A DNA stretch of 64,000 nt from Phenylobacterium sp. Root700 (GTDB taxonomy: Bacteria > Pseudomonadota > Alphaproteobacteria > Caulobacterales > Caulobacteraceae): positions 72,825 through 136,824 of the forward strand of contig NZ_LMHT01000004.1 of the NCBI RefSeq assembly GCF_001429025.1, written 5' to 3'. Below, one piece after another: positions 9,611 to 18,318 of the stretch; the stretch's first letter is position 1; every line of letters starts with the position of its first letter. Made by a program: the position numbers and the translations under genes. The notes under the pieces are model-generated. The model was not told the origin of the DNA. It did not search any database and saw nothing but the letters and a program-made list of their open reading frames with translations.

Positions 9611-9832
9611 GTGCATCGCATGCAACCCTTACGCGCCTGGGGCGCTGGCGTCGCCCTGGCCGTCGCCGCGGGGAGCGCCGCCCAGGCCCTCGCCCACCAG
9701 AAGGCCGTCGAGGCCATGGGAGCGATTTGCGGCCAAGGCGCCTCGCCCCATTGTGCGTGGTGCGCCGTCGGCCTGGTCGCCGCGGCGACCGGCCTGTCGT
9801 TGCTCGTGCAGCGGCGGCCGGCCGACGCCTAG
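9611..9832 (+). CDS. Small membrane protein with Cys/His cluster, function unknown
   Basis: Predicted 73 residues from GTG 9611, with GGAG six bases upstream. ATG 9620 is an alternative. There is one N-terminal hydrophobic stretch (residues 7-21) that could be a signal peptide or helix, then a segment with CGQGASPHCAWC, then a second helix. Three cysteines and a histidine between two helices suggest metal or redox chemistry, but this is inference. It is divergent from ccoN and shares the FNR/FixK box at 9537, so it is probably induced with the oxidase. No family was recognised. Confidence 0.6.
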   Translation: MHRMQPLRAWGAGVALAVAAGSAAQALAHQKAVEAMGAICGQGASPHCAWCAVGLVAAATGLSLLVQRRPADA

Positions 9833-9843
9833 GCTGCGCCTCC

Positions 9844-11346
9844 TCATGAGTGGGCGGCCGTCGCGCGGATGGGCCTCCTGGCGACCGCGCGCGACGGGTC
9901 CTCGATGCGAAAACGCGCGACCGCCTGCCCGAGCCTTCTGGCCTCGCCGGCCAGGGCGTGGCTGGCGGCCGTCGATTGCTCGACCATCGCGGCGTTCTGC
10001 TGAGTGACCTGATCCATCTGGTTGACCGCGGCGTTGACCTGGGCGAGCCCGACCGACTGCTCCTGCGCCGATGCCGCGACGTGACCAAACAGCGTGTTCA
10101 TTTCAGCCACCTGCCCGCCGATGGATTGCAGCGCCTCCCCCGTACGCCCGACCAGGGCGACGCCCTCCTGGACCTGTTGAGCCGAGGCCCCGATCAACAC
10201 CTTGATCTCCTTGGCCGCTTCAGCCGAGCGCAACGCCAACCCCCGGACCTCCGAGGCGACCACGGCGAACCCCCGGCCCGCCTCGCCGGCCCGCGCCGCC
10301 TCCACCCCGGCGTTCAGCGCCAGCAGGTTGGTCTGGAAGGCGATCTCGTCGATCACGCTGATGATCTGACCGACCTCATCCGAAGACTGGGTGATCTTCT
10401 CCATGGCCGCCACCGCCTTGGCCACCACCACTCCGCCCCGCTCGGCCTCGGCGCGGGCGTCGCCGACCAGGGTGTTCAGCCGCTTCGCCCCCTCCGCGGT
10501 CTGACGCACGGTGGCGGTGATCTCGTCCAGGGTCGCGGCGGTCTCTTCCAAGCTCGCAGCCTGCTGCTCGGTTCGGCGCGACAGGTCATCGGCCGCCGCG
10601 CTGATCTCCGAGGAGCTGCTGTCAATGACCTGGGACACCTCGGTCAGGGTCCGGAACGCGCCAGCCAGCGCCTCGACCGCGGTGTTGAAGTCTGACCTCA
10701 GCCCCTCGTACTCAGGCGGCAGCTCGGCCTGGAGCCGGTAGACGAAATCGCCCTCGGCCAGCCGCTTCAGGGCCTTGCCAAAGGAGTCCCGGACGAGGGC
10801 CTGCTGTTGGGCCACCGCTTCGATTTCGGCGCGTTTACGCTCGCGCTCGGCCGCCTCGAGATAGACTGAGATGGCGTAGTCCATGTCGAGCATGATGGCC
10901 TTGATCAGCGCCGCCAATTCGTCGGCCGCCTGGCCTCCGTCGCCGGACCGTCGTTGCAGAAATCCGGCCGGCCAGGCGCGGCGCAACAGGGCGCGCACCA
11001 AGCTCTCAGCGACCAGGGCGTAGCCGCCGATGTACCACCGCGGCGCCAGTCCGATCCGAGCGTGGGTTTCACCGACCAGACGGACCGCCTGGACATAGTC
11101 ATGGTCGTAGTCGGCGGTGGCGATCAGCCGCCAGTGCCTAATCTGCGCGGCGTGGGCGGCGCCGATCTGACGCTCGCTAGTGAACTGACGCTGGGTTTCC
11201 GGCGTCTCACGGATACGAACATAAAGCCCGTCCAGCGCATTCGGGAGTTCCGCGGCGAGGAACCCCTCCAACGAACGGAGCGCGGCGCGCGCCTCGTCGT
11301 CCATGCCCATAAAGGCCAGGCGTTCTTCCAACTGATGGTCGGACAT
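9844..11346 (-). CDS. Globin-coupled methyl-accepting chemotaxis protein
   Basis: Soluble chemoreceptor of 500 residues with no membrane helices. Residues about 1-165 form a protoglobin-type haem domain. H95 in the [17 protein letters not shown] stretch is the probable proximal haem ligand. A HAMP-like linker (about 185-235) leads to the MCP signalling domain, whose hairpin tip reads [21 protein letters not shown]. It probably senses oxygen and signals to CheA/CheW for aerotaxis. It shares strand with the hybrid kinase 47 bases upstream. Similar to HemAT/McpB-type receptors known in Caulobacter relatives. Confidence 0.92.
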   Translation of the reverse strand: MSDHQLEERLAFMGMDDEARAALRSLEGFLAAELPNALDGLYVRIRETPETQRQFTSERQIGAAHAAQIRHWRLIATADYDHDYVQAVRLVGETHARIGLAPRWYIGGYALVAESLVRALLRRAWPAGFLQRRSGDGGQAADELAALIKAIMLDMDYAISVYLEAAERERKRAEIEAVAQQQALVRDSFGKALKRLAEGDFVYRLQAELPPEYEGLRSDFNTAVEALAGAFRTLTEVSQVIDSSSSEISAAADDLSRRTEQQAASLEETAATLDEITATVRQTAEGAKRLNTLVGDARAEAERGGVVVAKAVAAMEKITQSSDEVGQIISVIDEIAFQTNLLALNAGVEAARAGEAGRGFAVVASEVRGLALRSAEAAKEIKVLIGASAQQVQEGVALVGRTGEALQSIGGQVAEMNTLFGHVAASAQEQSVGLAQVNAAVNQMDQVTQQNAAMVEQSTAASHALAGEARRLGQAVARFRIEDPSRAVARRPIRATAAHS

Positions 11347-11393
11347 CGAACTCTTCTCTCCCGATTTAAGTCCGCACCGGAGCTGTCGCCGCT

Positions 11394-13472
11394 TCAGGCG
11401 GCGGCTTCCCCCGAAGGCGGTGCTCCCAGCTCCAAGTGCTGAGCTATCTTTTGCAGCAGCTCTGAGGCGCGGATCGGCTTGGGCACGAAATCGTCCATGC
11501 CGGCCGCCCGGCAGGCGGTGATCTCTTCGGCCGCGGCGTTGGCTGTGACGGCGATGATCGCCACCGCGCCCGCCCGTCCGGGCAGCGCCCGAATCGCACG
11601 AGAGGCCGCCAGGCCGTCCATCTTCGGCATGTGGACATCCATTAGGACCAGATCGAAACGTCCGGTCCGCACGGCTTCCAGAGCCGCCTCCCCGTCCTCG
11701 GCGAACTCATGGGCCAATCCAGCTTCATCCAGCACGATCGCGGCCACCGTTCGGTTGAGCGGATGATCCTCGGCCACCAGGATGAGCGGTGCCCCCTCGT
11801 GGCGAGGCGGCATTTCAGTTGCGCTCGCCGGAGACTGCAGGCCATCGACGTCTGCGATCTCGAACGGCAGCTCGCAGACGATCTGGGCTCCGCCAGGCTT
11901 GGCGTTCTCCACCCAGATACGGCCGCCCATCAGCGTGACCAGTTCGCGGCAGATCGTCAGGCCAAGCCCAGTTCCGCCGTACCGCCGCGTCGTTCCAACA
12001 TCAGCCTGGACGAACGGATCGAACAGCCGCTCCCGCAACGCCTCGTCAATGCCCGGACCGCTGTCGATCACCTCGAACCTAAGTTCTCCGCTCGTAGGCT
12101 TCCACCGCAGGGTGAGCGCGACCGCCCCTTGATCGGTGAACTTGAGAGCGTTGCTCAGAAGGTTCGACAGGATTTGCCGCAACCGCTGGGCGTCGCCGAC
12201 CAGGGCGGTCGGGAGGCGCGAGACCCGCACCTTGAGGCGCACCCCCTTGGCTTGCGCCGCAAAGCGCCAGACATCGGCGACGTCGGCCGCGGTCTGGGCG
12301 GGTGAGAACGGGCGTGGATCCAGTAACAGCGCGCCAGCCTCCACTCTGGCCAGATCCAGCACCTCGTTCAGGATCGAGAGCAGGCCCTGGCCGGATGACT
12401 GAATGATTTTCACCAGCTCCAGATTGTCGTCGGCGAGATTGCGCCGTGACAACGCGTCGGCCACCGCGAGCACGCCGTTCAGCGGCGTCCGCAATTCATG
12501 GCTCATGGTGGCCAGGAATCGGGACTTGGCGAGATTGGCCGTCTCGGCGATCGCCCGTGCGCTCTGAGCGACGAGGGCCAGGTCCTGGAGCGCCTGCGCT
12601 TGCCGCTCCAGTCCATCGTGGAGCGCCTCGAGTTCGGCGATCTTGCCTCGCAGCTCGGCGTTGGCGGCGCGCAAGGCCTCGTCTTTCTGAAGCCGCACCG
12701 AGATATCGCGACATACGCCGATGAATTTCCGTTCGCCGGCGATGACCGCCTCGCCCACCGAGAGCTCGATGGGCACCGTCCCCCCATCCCGGTGCAGCAG
12801 CGGCAGCGGGCGCGGTCCCACGTTGAGGATGCCGCTCACGCCGTGGCTCAGATAGCGCTCGATCTGTCCCTGGTGAGAGCTGCGATACGGCTCGTCCATC
12901 AGGGTCTGGATCGGGCGTCCGACCAACTCGGCCTCCGTCCACCCGGTCAGGCTCTCGGCGGCCGCGTTCGCGCCTTCCATGACGCCTTCGACGTCGATTA
13001 CGATGATGGCGTCGGCAGCGTGAGCCAGAATGGCCCGCAGGCGATCTTCCAGCGTCCTGAGGCGCTCTAACCCGTCGCGCCGGGTGGTGACGTCCTGCAA
13101 TGTCAGGACGACCCCGACCCGACCCGCCCCGATCCATCTGGGCAGCAGCGAAATCCGGACCAGCCGTGCGTTCGCAGCCTCCAGCTTGATCATGCCCGGA
13201 CGCCCGGCGAGCGCGTCATCGACAAGCGGTCGAACGACTTCCCGGTCGGCCCGGCTGAAGAGGTCCAGAAGATGAGGCCGGGCATGCTCGTATGTGTTTG
13301 CACCGCGACCCTCCCGCGCGACGCCTCCCCAGGAAACGCAACGCAGGTCGGCGTCGAAGTCGAGAACCAGCAACGAGAAGCTTAGTCCCAAGAGGTCGCC
13401 GGCCGGAGCGTCGGCCAGCAGCTGCGCCAACAATGCAGCGGCCGCTTCGCCCGAACGAGACTGTTCTTTCAT
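11394..13472 (-). CDS. Soluble PAS hybrid histidine kinase/response regulator with FixL-like PAS
   Basis: Protein of 692 residues from ATG 13472, with GGAG five bases upstream. Order: a divergent N-terminal PAS (about 25-130), a second PAS (about 140-262), a coiled coil (265-310), HisKA with H325 in [12 protein letters not shown], a HATPase domain, and a C-terminal receiver with phospho-acceptor near D612 ([13 protein letters not shown]). The second PAS keeps H200 in [12 protein letters not shown] and R206, plus an Arg (R221) near the place of the FixL haem-pocket Arg220. Haem-based oxygen sensing is therefore possible but unproven. No membrane helices. Divergent from the LuxR-type gene at 13680. 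Confidence 0.88.
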   Translation of the reverse strand: MKEQSRSGEAAAALLAQLLADAPAGDLLGLSFSLLVLDFDADLRCVSWGGVAREGRGANTYEHARPHLLDLFSRADREVVRPLVDDALAGRPGMIKLEAANARLVRISLLPRWIGAGRVGVVLTLQDVTTRRDGLERLRTLEDRLRAILAHAADAIIVIDVEGVMEGANAAAESLTGWTEAELVGRPIQTLMDEPYRSSHQGQIERYLSHGVSGILNVGPRPLPLLHRDGGTVPIELSVGEAVIAGERKFIGVCRDISVRLQKDEALRAANAELRGKIAELEALHDGLERQAQALQDLALVAQSARAIAETANLAKSRFLATMSHELRTPLNGVLAVADALSRRNLADDNLELVKIIQSSGQGLLSILNEVLDLARVEAGALLLDPRPFSPAQTAADVADVWRFAAQAKGVRLKVRVSRLPTALVGDAQRLRQILSNLLSNALKFTDQGAVALTLRWKPTSGELRFEVIDSGPGIDEALRERLFDPFVQADVGTTRRYGGTGLGLTICRELVTLMGGRIWVENAKPGGAQIVCELPFEIADVDGLQSPASATEMPPRHEGAPLILVAEDHPLNRTVAAIVLDEAGLAHEFAEDGEAALEAVRTGRFDLVLMDVHMPKMDGLAASRAIRALPGRAGAVAIIAVTANAAAEEITACRAAGMDDFVPKPIRASELLQKIAQHLELGAPPSGEAAA

Positions 13473-13495
13473 TGCGGCTCCCCGAATCATTCCTC

Positions 13496-13510
13496 CCAAG
13501 GAGCTTGGGG
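13496..13510. promoter_or_regulatory. Palindrome near the start of the hybrid kinase gene
   Basis: CCCAAG-GAG-CTTGGG is a 15-base inverted repeat 24 bases upstream of ATG 13472, in the divergent gap with the LuxR-type gene. A second imperfect repeat, TAGCC-GGTT-GGCTA, lies farther right. Either could be an operator; no consensus was recognised. Confidence 0.3.
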
Positions 13511-13679
13511 CCGGCGGCGGCGATTAAAATCGTACTGATGGCTAGATAACGCCCTGCTCGCTGAGCCATCCGGCCATCGGCCTGGCAGGACCTTTCTGGA
13601 TAACTTCGGTAGTCAGTTAGCCGGTTGGCTAGATGACGGAGCGACCGAAAGACCCTACGAGCCATGCGGCCTTTAACGG

Positions 13680-14282
13680 TTGAGTGGGGACCCCTTGCCT
13701 TTGCGTGTCGCGATTGTCTGTCGGCAGCCCCTCAACAGGGCCGCCCTGGCCGCCCTGGTGGCGGAGGAACTGCAAGCGGACACCATCGACGTCGCCTCCA
13801 GTATCCCCGAGCTCGCCGCCCAGACGCCGGACTTGCTGCTGCTTGATTTGCCGCCGTCGGAAAATCCCAAGACCTGGATCGACGGGGCTCCGAAAGCGCG
13901 CCACCGCGTCCTGGTGGTTCCCGAGCGTGACCTGAGCTTGGCTCGCCTGGCCTATGCCGCCGGCTTCAACGGCCTATTGCCCGAAACGTCCGAGCGACCG
14001 CTGATGATCGCGATCCTGAAACTCGTCTTGGCGGGCGGCGAGTATTTCCCCTGTTTTGAGGAGGCTTCGGCGGAGGGCGCACCAATCCTGTTCCGCCAAC
14101 TCTCCCAGCGACAACGGGAGGTTCTGAGCCACCTGACTCAGGGGCAAACAAACAAGGAGATAGCCAAGATGCTCGGTATCTCCATCGCCACGGTGAAACT
14201 CCACGTGCAAGCGATCCTCAGCGCCACTGGCGCGCGCAACCGCACCGAAGTCGTCAGCCGTCTGGGCCAGTCCCGCCTTTAG
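13680..14282 (+). CDS. LuxR-family response regulator lacking a typical receiver acidic pocket
   Basis: About 200 residues. The N-terminal half looks like a receiver fold (RVAIVCRQPLNRAALAALV, then LLLLDLPPSE, where D is in the phospho-acceptor position). The usual acidic pair after the first strand is missing. The C-terminal half is a GerE/LuxR HTH (LSQRQREVLSHLTQGQTNKE...). No ATG is available. TTG at 13680, 13695 or 13701 may be used, with GGGGA at 13686-13690 favouring 13701. Divergent from the hybrid kinase, and possibly its partner. Partnership is inference. Confidence 0.8.
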   Translation: MSGDPLPLRVAIVCRQPLNRAALAALVAEELQADTIDVASSIPELAAQTPDLLLLDLPPSENPKTWIDGAPKARHRVLVVPERDLSLARLAYAAGFNGLLPETSERPLMIAILKLVLAGGEYFPCFEEASAEGAPILFRQLSQRQREVLSHLTQGQTNKEIAKMLGISIATVKLHVQAILSATGARNRTEVVSRLGQSRL

Positions 14283-14319
14283 CGGCGCCCGCGAGGACCG
14301 GGCAGGCCTCAGCTCGAAC

Positions 14320-15021
14320 CTAGACCGCCACGCCGACGAGACGGCCGATCCCGGCGGTTACGACCATGGCCAACGCCCCCCAGAACGTCACCCGCGCCGC
14401 GGCGCGCCAGACGCCGGCGCCGCCGGCCTTGGCGCCTATGAGACCAAGACTCGCGAGGAAGATCAGCGAGGCCGCCGCGACAGCTGGGACCGTCCATCGA
14501 GAGGGCGTGATCGCCGCCACCGCCAGGGGCATGACCGCTCCCGTGGTGAAGGTCAGCGCTGAGGTCAGCGCGGCCTGGATCGGCCGGGCCGCGGTGGTCG
14601 TCGAAATGCCAAGTTCGTCGCGGGCATGGGCGCCTAGCGCGTCCTTGATCATGAGCTGGGTCGCCACCTTGGCGGCCGTCTCGGCGTCGACCCCGCGTTG
14701 AACATAGATGCCCGCGAGCTCGCGGTGTTCGGCTCGGTCATCTGCCTGCAACTCGGCGGTCTCGCGCGCGAGATCGGCCTGCTCTGTGTCCGCCTGTGAG
14801 CTGACGGAGACATACTCGCCCGCCGCCATGGACATGGCGCCGGCCACCAACCCCGCAACGCCGGCCACCAGGATGTCGCTCGGCTTCGCCGCCGCCGCCG
14901 CCACACCGACGATCAAGCTGGCGGTCGAGACCAAACCGTCATTGGCGCCAAGCACCGCGGCCCTCAGCCAGCCGATACGCGAAACGAGATGGCGTTCAGT
15001 ATGTCGGCCCAGGCGGCTCAT
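14320..15021 (-). CDS. VIT1/CCC1 family transporter
   Basis: Membrane protein of 233 residues. It shows the family start GWLRAAVLGANDGLVSTASL, then GAMSMAAGEYVSVSSQ at the end of helix 2, a cytoplasmic Glu/Asp-rich loop (about 75-130) and three C-terminal helices. Members move ferrous iron or manganese, or are uncharacterised nodulin-like transporters. AGGAA lies upstream of ATG 15021. It stands alone, back to back with the FNR-box region at 15223, so low-oxygen control is possible. Confidence 0.9.
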   Translation of the reverse strand: MSRLGRHTERHLVSRIGWLRAAVLGANDGLVSTASLIVGVAAAAAKPSDILVAGVAGLVAGAMSMAAGEYVSVSSQADTEQADLARETAELQADDRAEHRELAGIYVQRGVDAETAAKVATQLMIKDALGAHARDELGISTTTAARPIQAALTSALTFTTGAVMPLAVAAITPSRWTVPAVAAASLIFLASLGLIGAKAGGAGVWRAAARVTFWGALAMVVTAGIGRLVGVAV

Positions 15022-15222
15022 ACGATCGTTCCTGCCATAGTTCCCCCCGCCACTGCACGCGCAGGGCCCATCTTCAGGCCCTCAAGATCGCGCGCGACGG
15101 CTCCGAAGGCGACAACCGCGCCCTGGACGCGGTTGTGATCCAGGCCCCCCCGGAAAACAGCCCTATCATCGCGAGCCGGAACGCGTCCAACTGCAGCGAT
15201 AGCCTGAACTTCAGCGCTCGCC

Positions 15223-15236
15223 TTGATGCCGATCAA
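15223..15236. promoter_or_regulatory. FNR/FixK box upstream of the cytochrome relic
   Basis: TTGATGCCGATCAA is a perfect TTGAT-N4-ATCAA site about 65-90 bases upstream of the ccoP-like relic and about 200 bases from the divergent VIT-type gene. Confidence 0.82.
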
Positions 15237-15286
15237 TGCAGATGATGAATGTCGTGGCAGGTTGAAAAATACCTGGGAGGCTGGCC

Positions 15287-15769
15287 CTGAGACGTATCTT
15301 CTTTGGCCTGATGATAGGGCTCCTGTCCGGCGCCTTCGCCTACGGCGCTTCGGCCGCCCTCGTCGGGGCGCGCAGTTCATGGTCTTGGCCCGCCCGAATG
15401 CCGAACTTCGGAGATGCGCAGGTTCTGAACTCGATGCAAATCGAGGACCTCACCCAGTATGTCCTGGCGCTCTCAAGGCGTGAAACCGATGAGGCCGCCG
15501 TCATACGCGCCATTCCCCTTTTCTCGCAGCAATGCGCCAGCTGTCATGGGATGGGCGGCGAAGGGGCCCCCAGGCTTGGCGTTCCCGATCTGACCGACGA
15601 AGTCTGGATCTATGGCCCCACGCCGAGCGCCATTCGCGCCCAGATCTGGCACGGGGTTGATGGCCGCGGACCGCCGAGACAGGCCCGACTGCCCGGCCAA
15701 CTCGCCCCGGTCGCCCGCACGTCAAATGCGGCGGCGACGAGAAGCCAAGCCCCGTCCCTGGCGCCCTGA
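15287..15769 (+). pseudogene. Truncated ccoP-like cytochrome c relic
   Basis: The frame encodes a membrane-anchor-like N-terminus, then jumps to sequence matching CcoP from its first haem-domain methionine onward: MPNFGDAQVL against CcoP MPAFGRDQML, then DLTQYVLALSRR and CASCHG...DLTDEVWIYG. The first CXXCH is absent, and the second domain ends in unrelated residues before its axial methionine. Neither cytochrome domain is complete. GGGAGG at 15275-15280 suggests CTG 15287 as start; ATG 15311 is the first standard codon. A perfect FNR box remains upstream. A tiny functional cytochrome cannot be excluded. Confidence 0.65.
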
Positions 15770-15815
15770 GTTTTTGCGCGTCCTGCAATGCGGCTCGGCC
15801 ATCTGTTTGGACGCC

Positions 15816-16172
15816 CTACGCCATTCCCAGCCGAAGCGTCAGCCGAATGAGCGCGCCAGGATTTCTTTCCAGTCGGGCTCCAAGTTGCTGGCTCAGCGCC
15901 CGCATCAACCGCAATCGCAGTCCGCCCTCGCCTTCAGGATCGAATCCAGGCGGCAGGCCAGGTCGGTCATCGGCGATCTCGACCGTCAAGCCGCGCGTTT
16001 CGTCGCCACGGCTTCGAACCAAGATCTTGCCGTATGATCCTGCGCGATAGGCGACGCGGTCGATCTGGATCGCCATCAAGGCCCTGTCCGGCGCTTGCTC
16101 CATGCGGCCATCCCGCACGGAATGTGAGCTGCGCCGATGGCTCGCCCGCCGATTGAATTTGATCGCGCGCAA
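15816..16172 (-). pseudogene. C-terminal relic of a HisKA_2/HWE-type sensor kinase
   Basis: The C-terminal 80 residues resemble the end of a two-component kinase ATPase domain: IADDRPGLPPGFDPEGEGGL (a G1-like box), then LRLMRALSQQLGARL and a final beta strand. The N-box, phospho-histidine and all sensor domains are missing, and the G1 glycine reads Arg. The N-terminal 30 residues are arginine-rich with no family resemblance. This is most likely the 3' remnant of a kinase gene. Confidence 0.6.
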
Positions 16173-16227
16173 GGCGGGCCGCCCAACGTCTTCGAAGATG
16201 GCGGCTCAATCCCAAGGGAGACGACCG

Positions 16228-16779
16228 ATGACCCTGCGCCAGGTCCTGATAAGCTCAGCCCTAACCTTCGCGATAGCGACGACAGCTGCGGCTGAAGTTC
16301 CGCCGACCAAGCCTGCCGATCACGCTGCGGGCAACGCGTTCTCTCTGGATGATCAAGCCCGAGCGCAGGGCGCGCGCGCGCTTGAAAGCGCACGCGCCTC
16401 CGTGCGCGCCGCCGATGCAGCCGTTGCGAAGGCCGAGGCGGCGTTACGTGACCGCTCACGCAAGACCGCCGAGACCTCCCGTGAAGCGGCGCAACACGCC
16501 TCCGAGGCGGCGAGGACTGCGGCAGGGGACGTCCAAATCGCTTTTCGCGAGGCGTCGTCGGAAAACCGCGCGCTGTTTGAACGCTCCGCCGAGGCCGCCC
16601 GAGCAGCCGCGCGAGACGCCGGCGAGGCCGCCGCAGCCGCGGCGGCGAACGACCGCGCCGCCACCCAGAAGGCGCTGCAAGCGACTCGAACCGCCGCTCA
16701 AGATGCCGCCGCCGCCGCTAAACGGGCCCTCGCCGCGCTCGAAGCAAAACCGACGAAACAACAGGCCGAGAAGAAGTAG
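16228..16779 (+). CDS. Secreted alanine-rich coiled-coil protein
   Basis: Protein of 183 residues from ATG 16228, with GGGAG seven bases upstream. Residues 1-22 are a signal peptide (MTLRQVLISSALTFAIATTA then AAEV). The rest is almost entirely Ala/Arg/Glu heptad-like sequence (about 50-175), predicted as a long helical coiled coil. The tail is lysine-rich (EAKPTKQQAEKK). No enzymatic motif is visible. The composition resembles envelope-associated stress proteins or apolipoprotein-like helices, but function is unknown. Confidence 0.75.
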   Translation: MTLRQVLISSALTFAIATTAAAEVPPTKPADHAAGNAFSLDDQARAQGARALESARASVRAADAAVAKAEAALRDRSRKTAETSREAAQHASEAARTAAGDVQIAFREASSENRALFERSAEAARAAARDAGEAAAAAAANDRAATQKALQATRTAAQDAAAAAKRALAALEAKPTKQQAEKK

Positions 16780-16899
16780 CACGTCGATCGAATCCGCGGC
16801 GTCGGCGAACCGTCGGCGCCCGTCAGTCGTTGATAAGTAGGCCAAGTCGGTGGGGGTTATGGCCCAAAGGATCAGCCGGCCTGTCTGATGGAGAATGGA

Positions 16900-17433
16900 A
16901 TGCCCACGACGAAGCGAGAGCATCCCGCCAGCGCCGCCCCACTTGACGAGGCGGGCCTACGCGACCTCATTCTTGAGATCATTGATGAGAACCACGTCAT
17001 GTGCGTCGCCACCGTCCGAAGCGACGGGTGGCCGCACGCGACACTGGTCAACTACCTTCGCCTTGGCCGGGCGCTCTATTTCATCGTCGCGCGCGAAAGC
17101 CAGAAATTCGCCAACATCACTCAGGACTCGCGGGTCTCAGTAGCGCTTGGCGGCGGGTTAGGCGCGGACGGAGGCGTGCGCGGATTGTCCATGGCGGCGC
17201 GGGCCATTGAGGTCAGCGATCCCGCCCATATCAAGGAGATCAATCAGGCGATCTTCCGCCTGTCGAAAGTGGCGGGCTTTCGACCTCACCCGAGTTCAGT
17301 GCTGGTCGCGGTGATGGAAGTGCGGCCATCGCTCATCTCCGTCATCGACTACGCCGTCCCACCTGGTCGGCGCGACCTGGTGCGGGCCGTCGAGGATTGG
17401 CGGATCGAACACGTCCAGCCCATTCAATCTTGA
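16900..17433 (+). CDS. Pyridoxamine 5'-phosphate oxidase-like flavin-binding protein
   Basis: Protein of 177 residues. The split-barrel fold is shown by ENHVMCVATVRSDGWPHATL, LYFIVARESQKFANITQDSR and VSVALGG, typical of PNPOx-like FMN or F420-type proteins. Family members reduce flavins or small quinone-like compounds, or bind haem; the substrate is unknown. ATG 16900 has GGAG at spacing six, and ATG 16888 is also in frame. Within the low-oxygen block. Confidence 0.85.
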   Translation: MPTTKREHPASAAPLDEAGLRDLILEIIDENHVMCVATVRSDGWPHATLVNYLRLGRALYFIVARESQKFANITQDSRVSVALGGGLGADGGVRGLSMAARAIEVSDPAHIKEINQAIFRLSKVAGFRPHPSSVLVAVMEVRPSLISVIDYAVPPGRRDLVRAVEDWRIEHVQPIQS

Positions 17434-17491
17434 TCGAACCCCCTAAGCCGGCTCGTCGCGCGGTGGTTCGCCCGACCGATTGGCTTGCCGA

Positions 17492-17773
17492 TCACCGCGG
17501 GTGCCAGGACCGCCACATCAACCAAGCCCCAATCAGAATGATCACCTGCGCGCCTGCAGAGATCAGCCCTGTCACCGCGAGCCCCAGATCGAACATCAAG
17601 CGCTGCGCGAGCCGATCATGGCTGTCGCCGATCCACACCAGGCCGCAGATCGCCGCAGATCCGGCGATCACCATCATCGCCCCCGACCACGCCCGAAGGG
17701 CTGAAGCCCGCCGGGGCGATGGATGTCGCGGGCCGGGCTTGGTGCGAACGCTGGCGTTTGACTTGGCCTTCAT
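17492..17773 (-). CDS. Small two-helix membrane protein, function unknown
   Basis: Protein of 93 residues from ATG 17773 (GAGG eight bases upstream). A basic N-terminus (MKAKSNASVRTKPGPRHPS) precedes two membrane helices, about residues 30-48 and 63-86, with a short Asp/His-containing loop. No family recognised. It lies 60 bases downstream of the baeRF-like gene on the same strand and probably shares its transcript, which has an FNR-like box at 18284. Confidence 0.65.
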   Translation of the reverse strand: MKAKSNASVRTKPGPRHPSPRRASALRAWSGAMMVIAGSAAICGLVWIGDSHDRLAQRLMFDLGLAVTGLISAGAQVIILIGAWLMWRSWHPR

Positions 17774-17833
17774 GGGCATGACCTCGATTCGGCCGGGTGG
17801 TTCTGAGGAGATCTCAGGCGGTGTCCGCCGCAA

Positions 17834-18208
17834 TCATCGTTCGGGCGTTGGCGCTTGAAGGGCTTGAACAAGGATATCACCAAGCTCGCCGTCGGATGGA
17901 TCGATGCGATCATCGGCAACGCCGCCGACCACGATCAGGCCGCGTTCCAGATGCTCACGAAGCTCCTCAATCTCGCTGGCCGGCGCAATAATGAAGAGGC
18001 CTTCGAGATCATCGTCGGCGATCTCCCTGTCTGCTTGGCGGATGATTTCGTGGACGAGGTCATTCTGGACGTGGGGGGCGTTGCGTCCGTTTGCGCGCTC
18101 CCCGCACCGCCACGTCGTCACGAACCGGTCTTCGCCGGCGCGGTATTGAACGAGGCGCGCGCGGCCTTTGGAGGTGATCAGGAATAGCAGCTTGCGAACC
18201 CGTGGCAT
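17834..18208 (-). CDS. Host-attachment/baeRF-like protein
   Basis: Protein of 124 residues from ATG 18208, with GGAGG eight bases upstream. The start KLLFLITSKGRARLVQYRAG and the middle segment LEGLFIIAPASEIEELREHL follow the pattern of the host-attachment family, whose fold is related to archaeal peptide release factor domains. Biochemical function in bacteria is not settled; ribosome-related roles have been proposed for the superfamily. A related gene lies at 19989-20426. FNR-like box upstream. Confidence 0.6.
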   Translation of the reverse strand: MPRVRKLLFLITSKGRARLVQYRAGEDRFVTTWRCGERANGRNAPHVQNDLVHEIIRQADREIADDDLEGLFIIAPASEIEELREHLERGLIVVGGVADDRIDPSDGELGDILVQALQAPTPER

Positions 18209-18283
18209 GCTCGACGCCTCCAGAGAACGACCCGCCGAGGGTGGGCCGACGCCCAAATCATGACCTCAGGCGTCGTCCTCGCC

Positions 18284-18297
18284 TTGATCAGGCTCAA
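18284..18297. promoter_or_regulatory. FNR/FixK-like box, TTGA-N6-TCAA
   Basis: TTGATCAGGCTCAA keeps both TTGA/TCAA arms and lies 76 bases upstream of the baeRF-like start at 18208. It is less perfect than the others and sits just beyond the end of the nuclease gene. Confidence 0.55.
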
Positions 18298-18318
18298 GTC
18301 GGCCGTTTGCGGCCGCCC

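Noticed and set aside
16214..16230. Shared string GGAGACGACCGATGACC at 16214 and near 22099
   Set aside because: It spans the ribosome site and start of two unrelated genes. At this length it can arise by chance or convergent start context and there is no further similarity.
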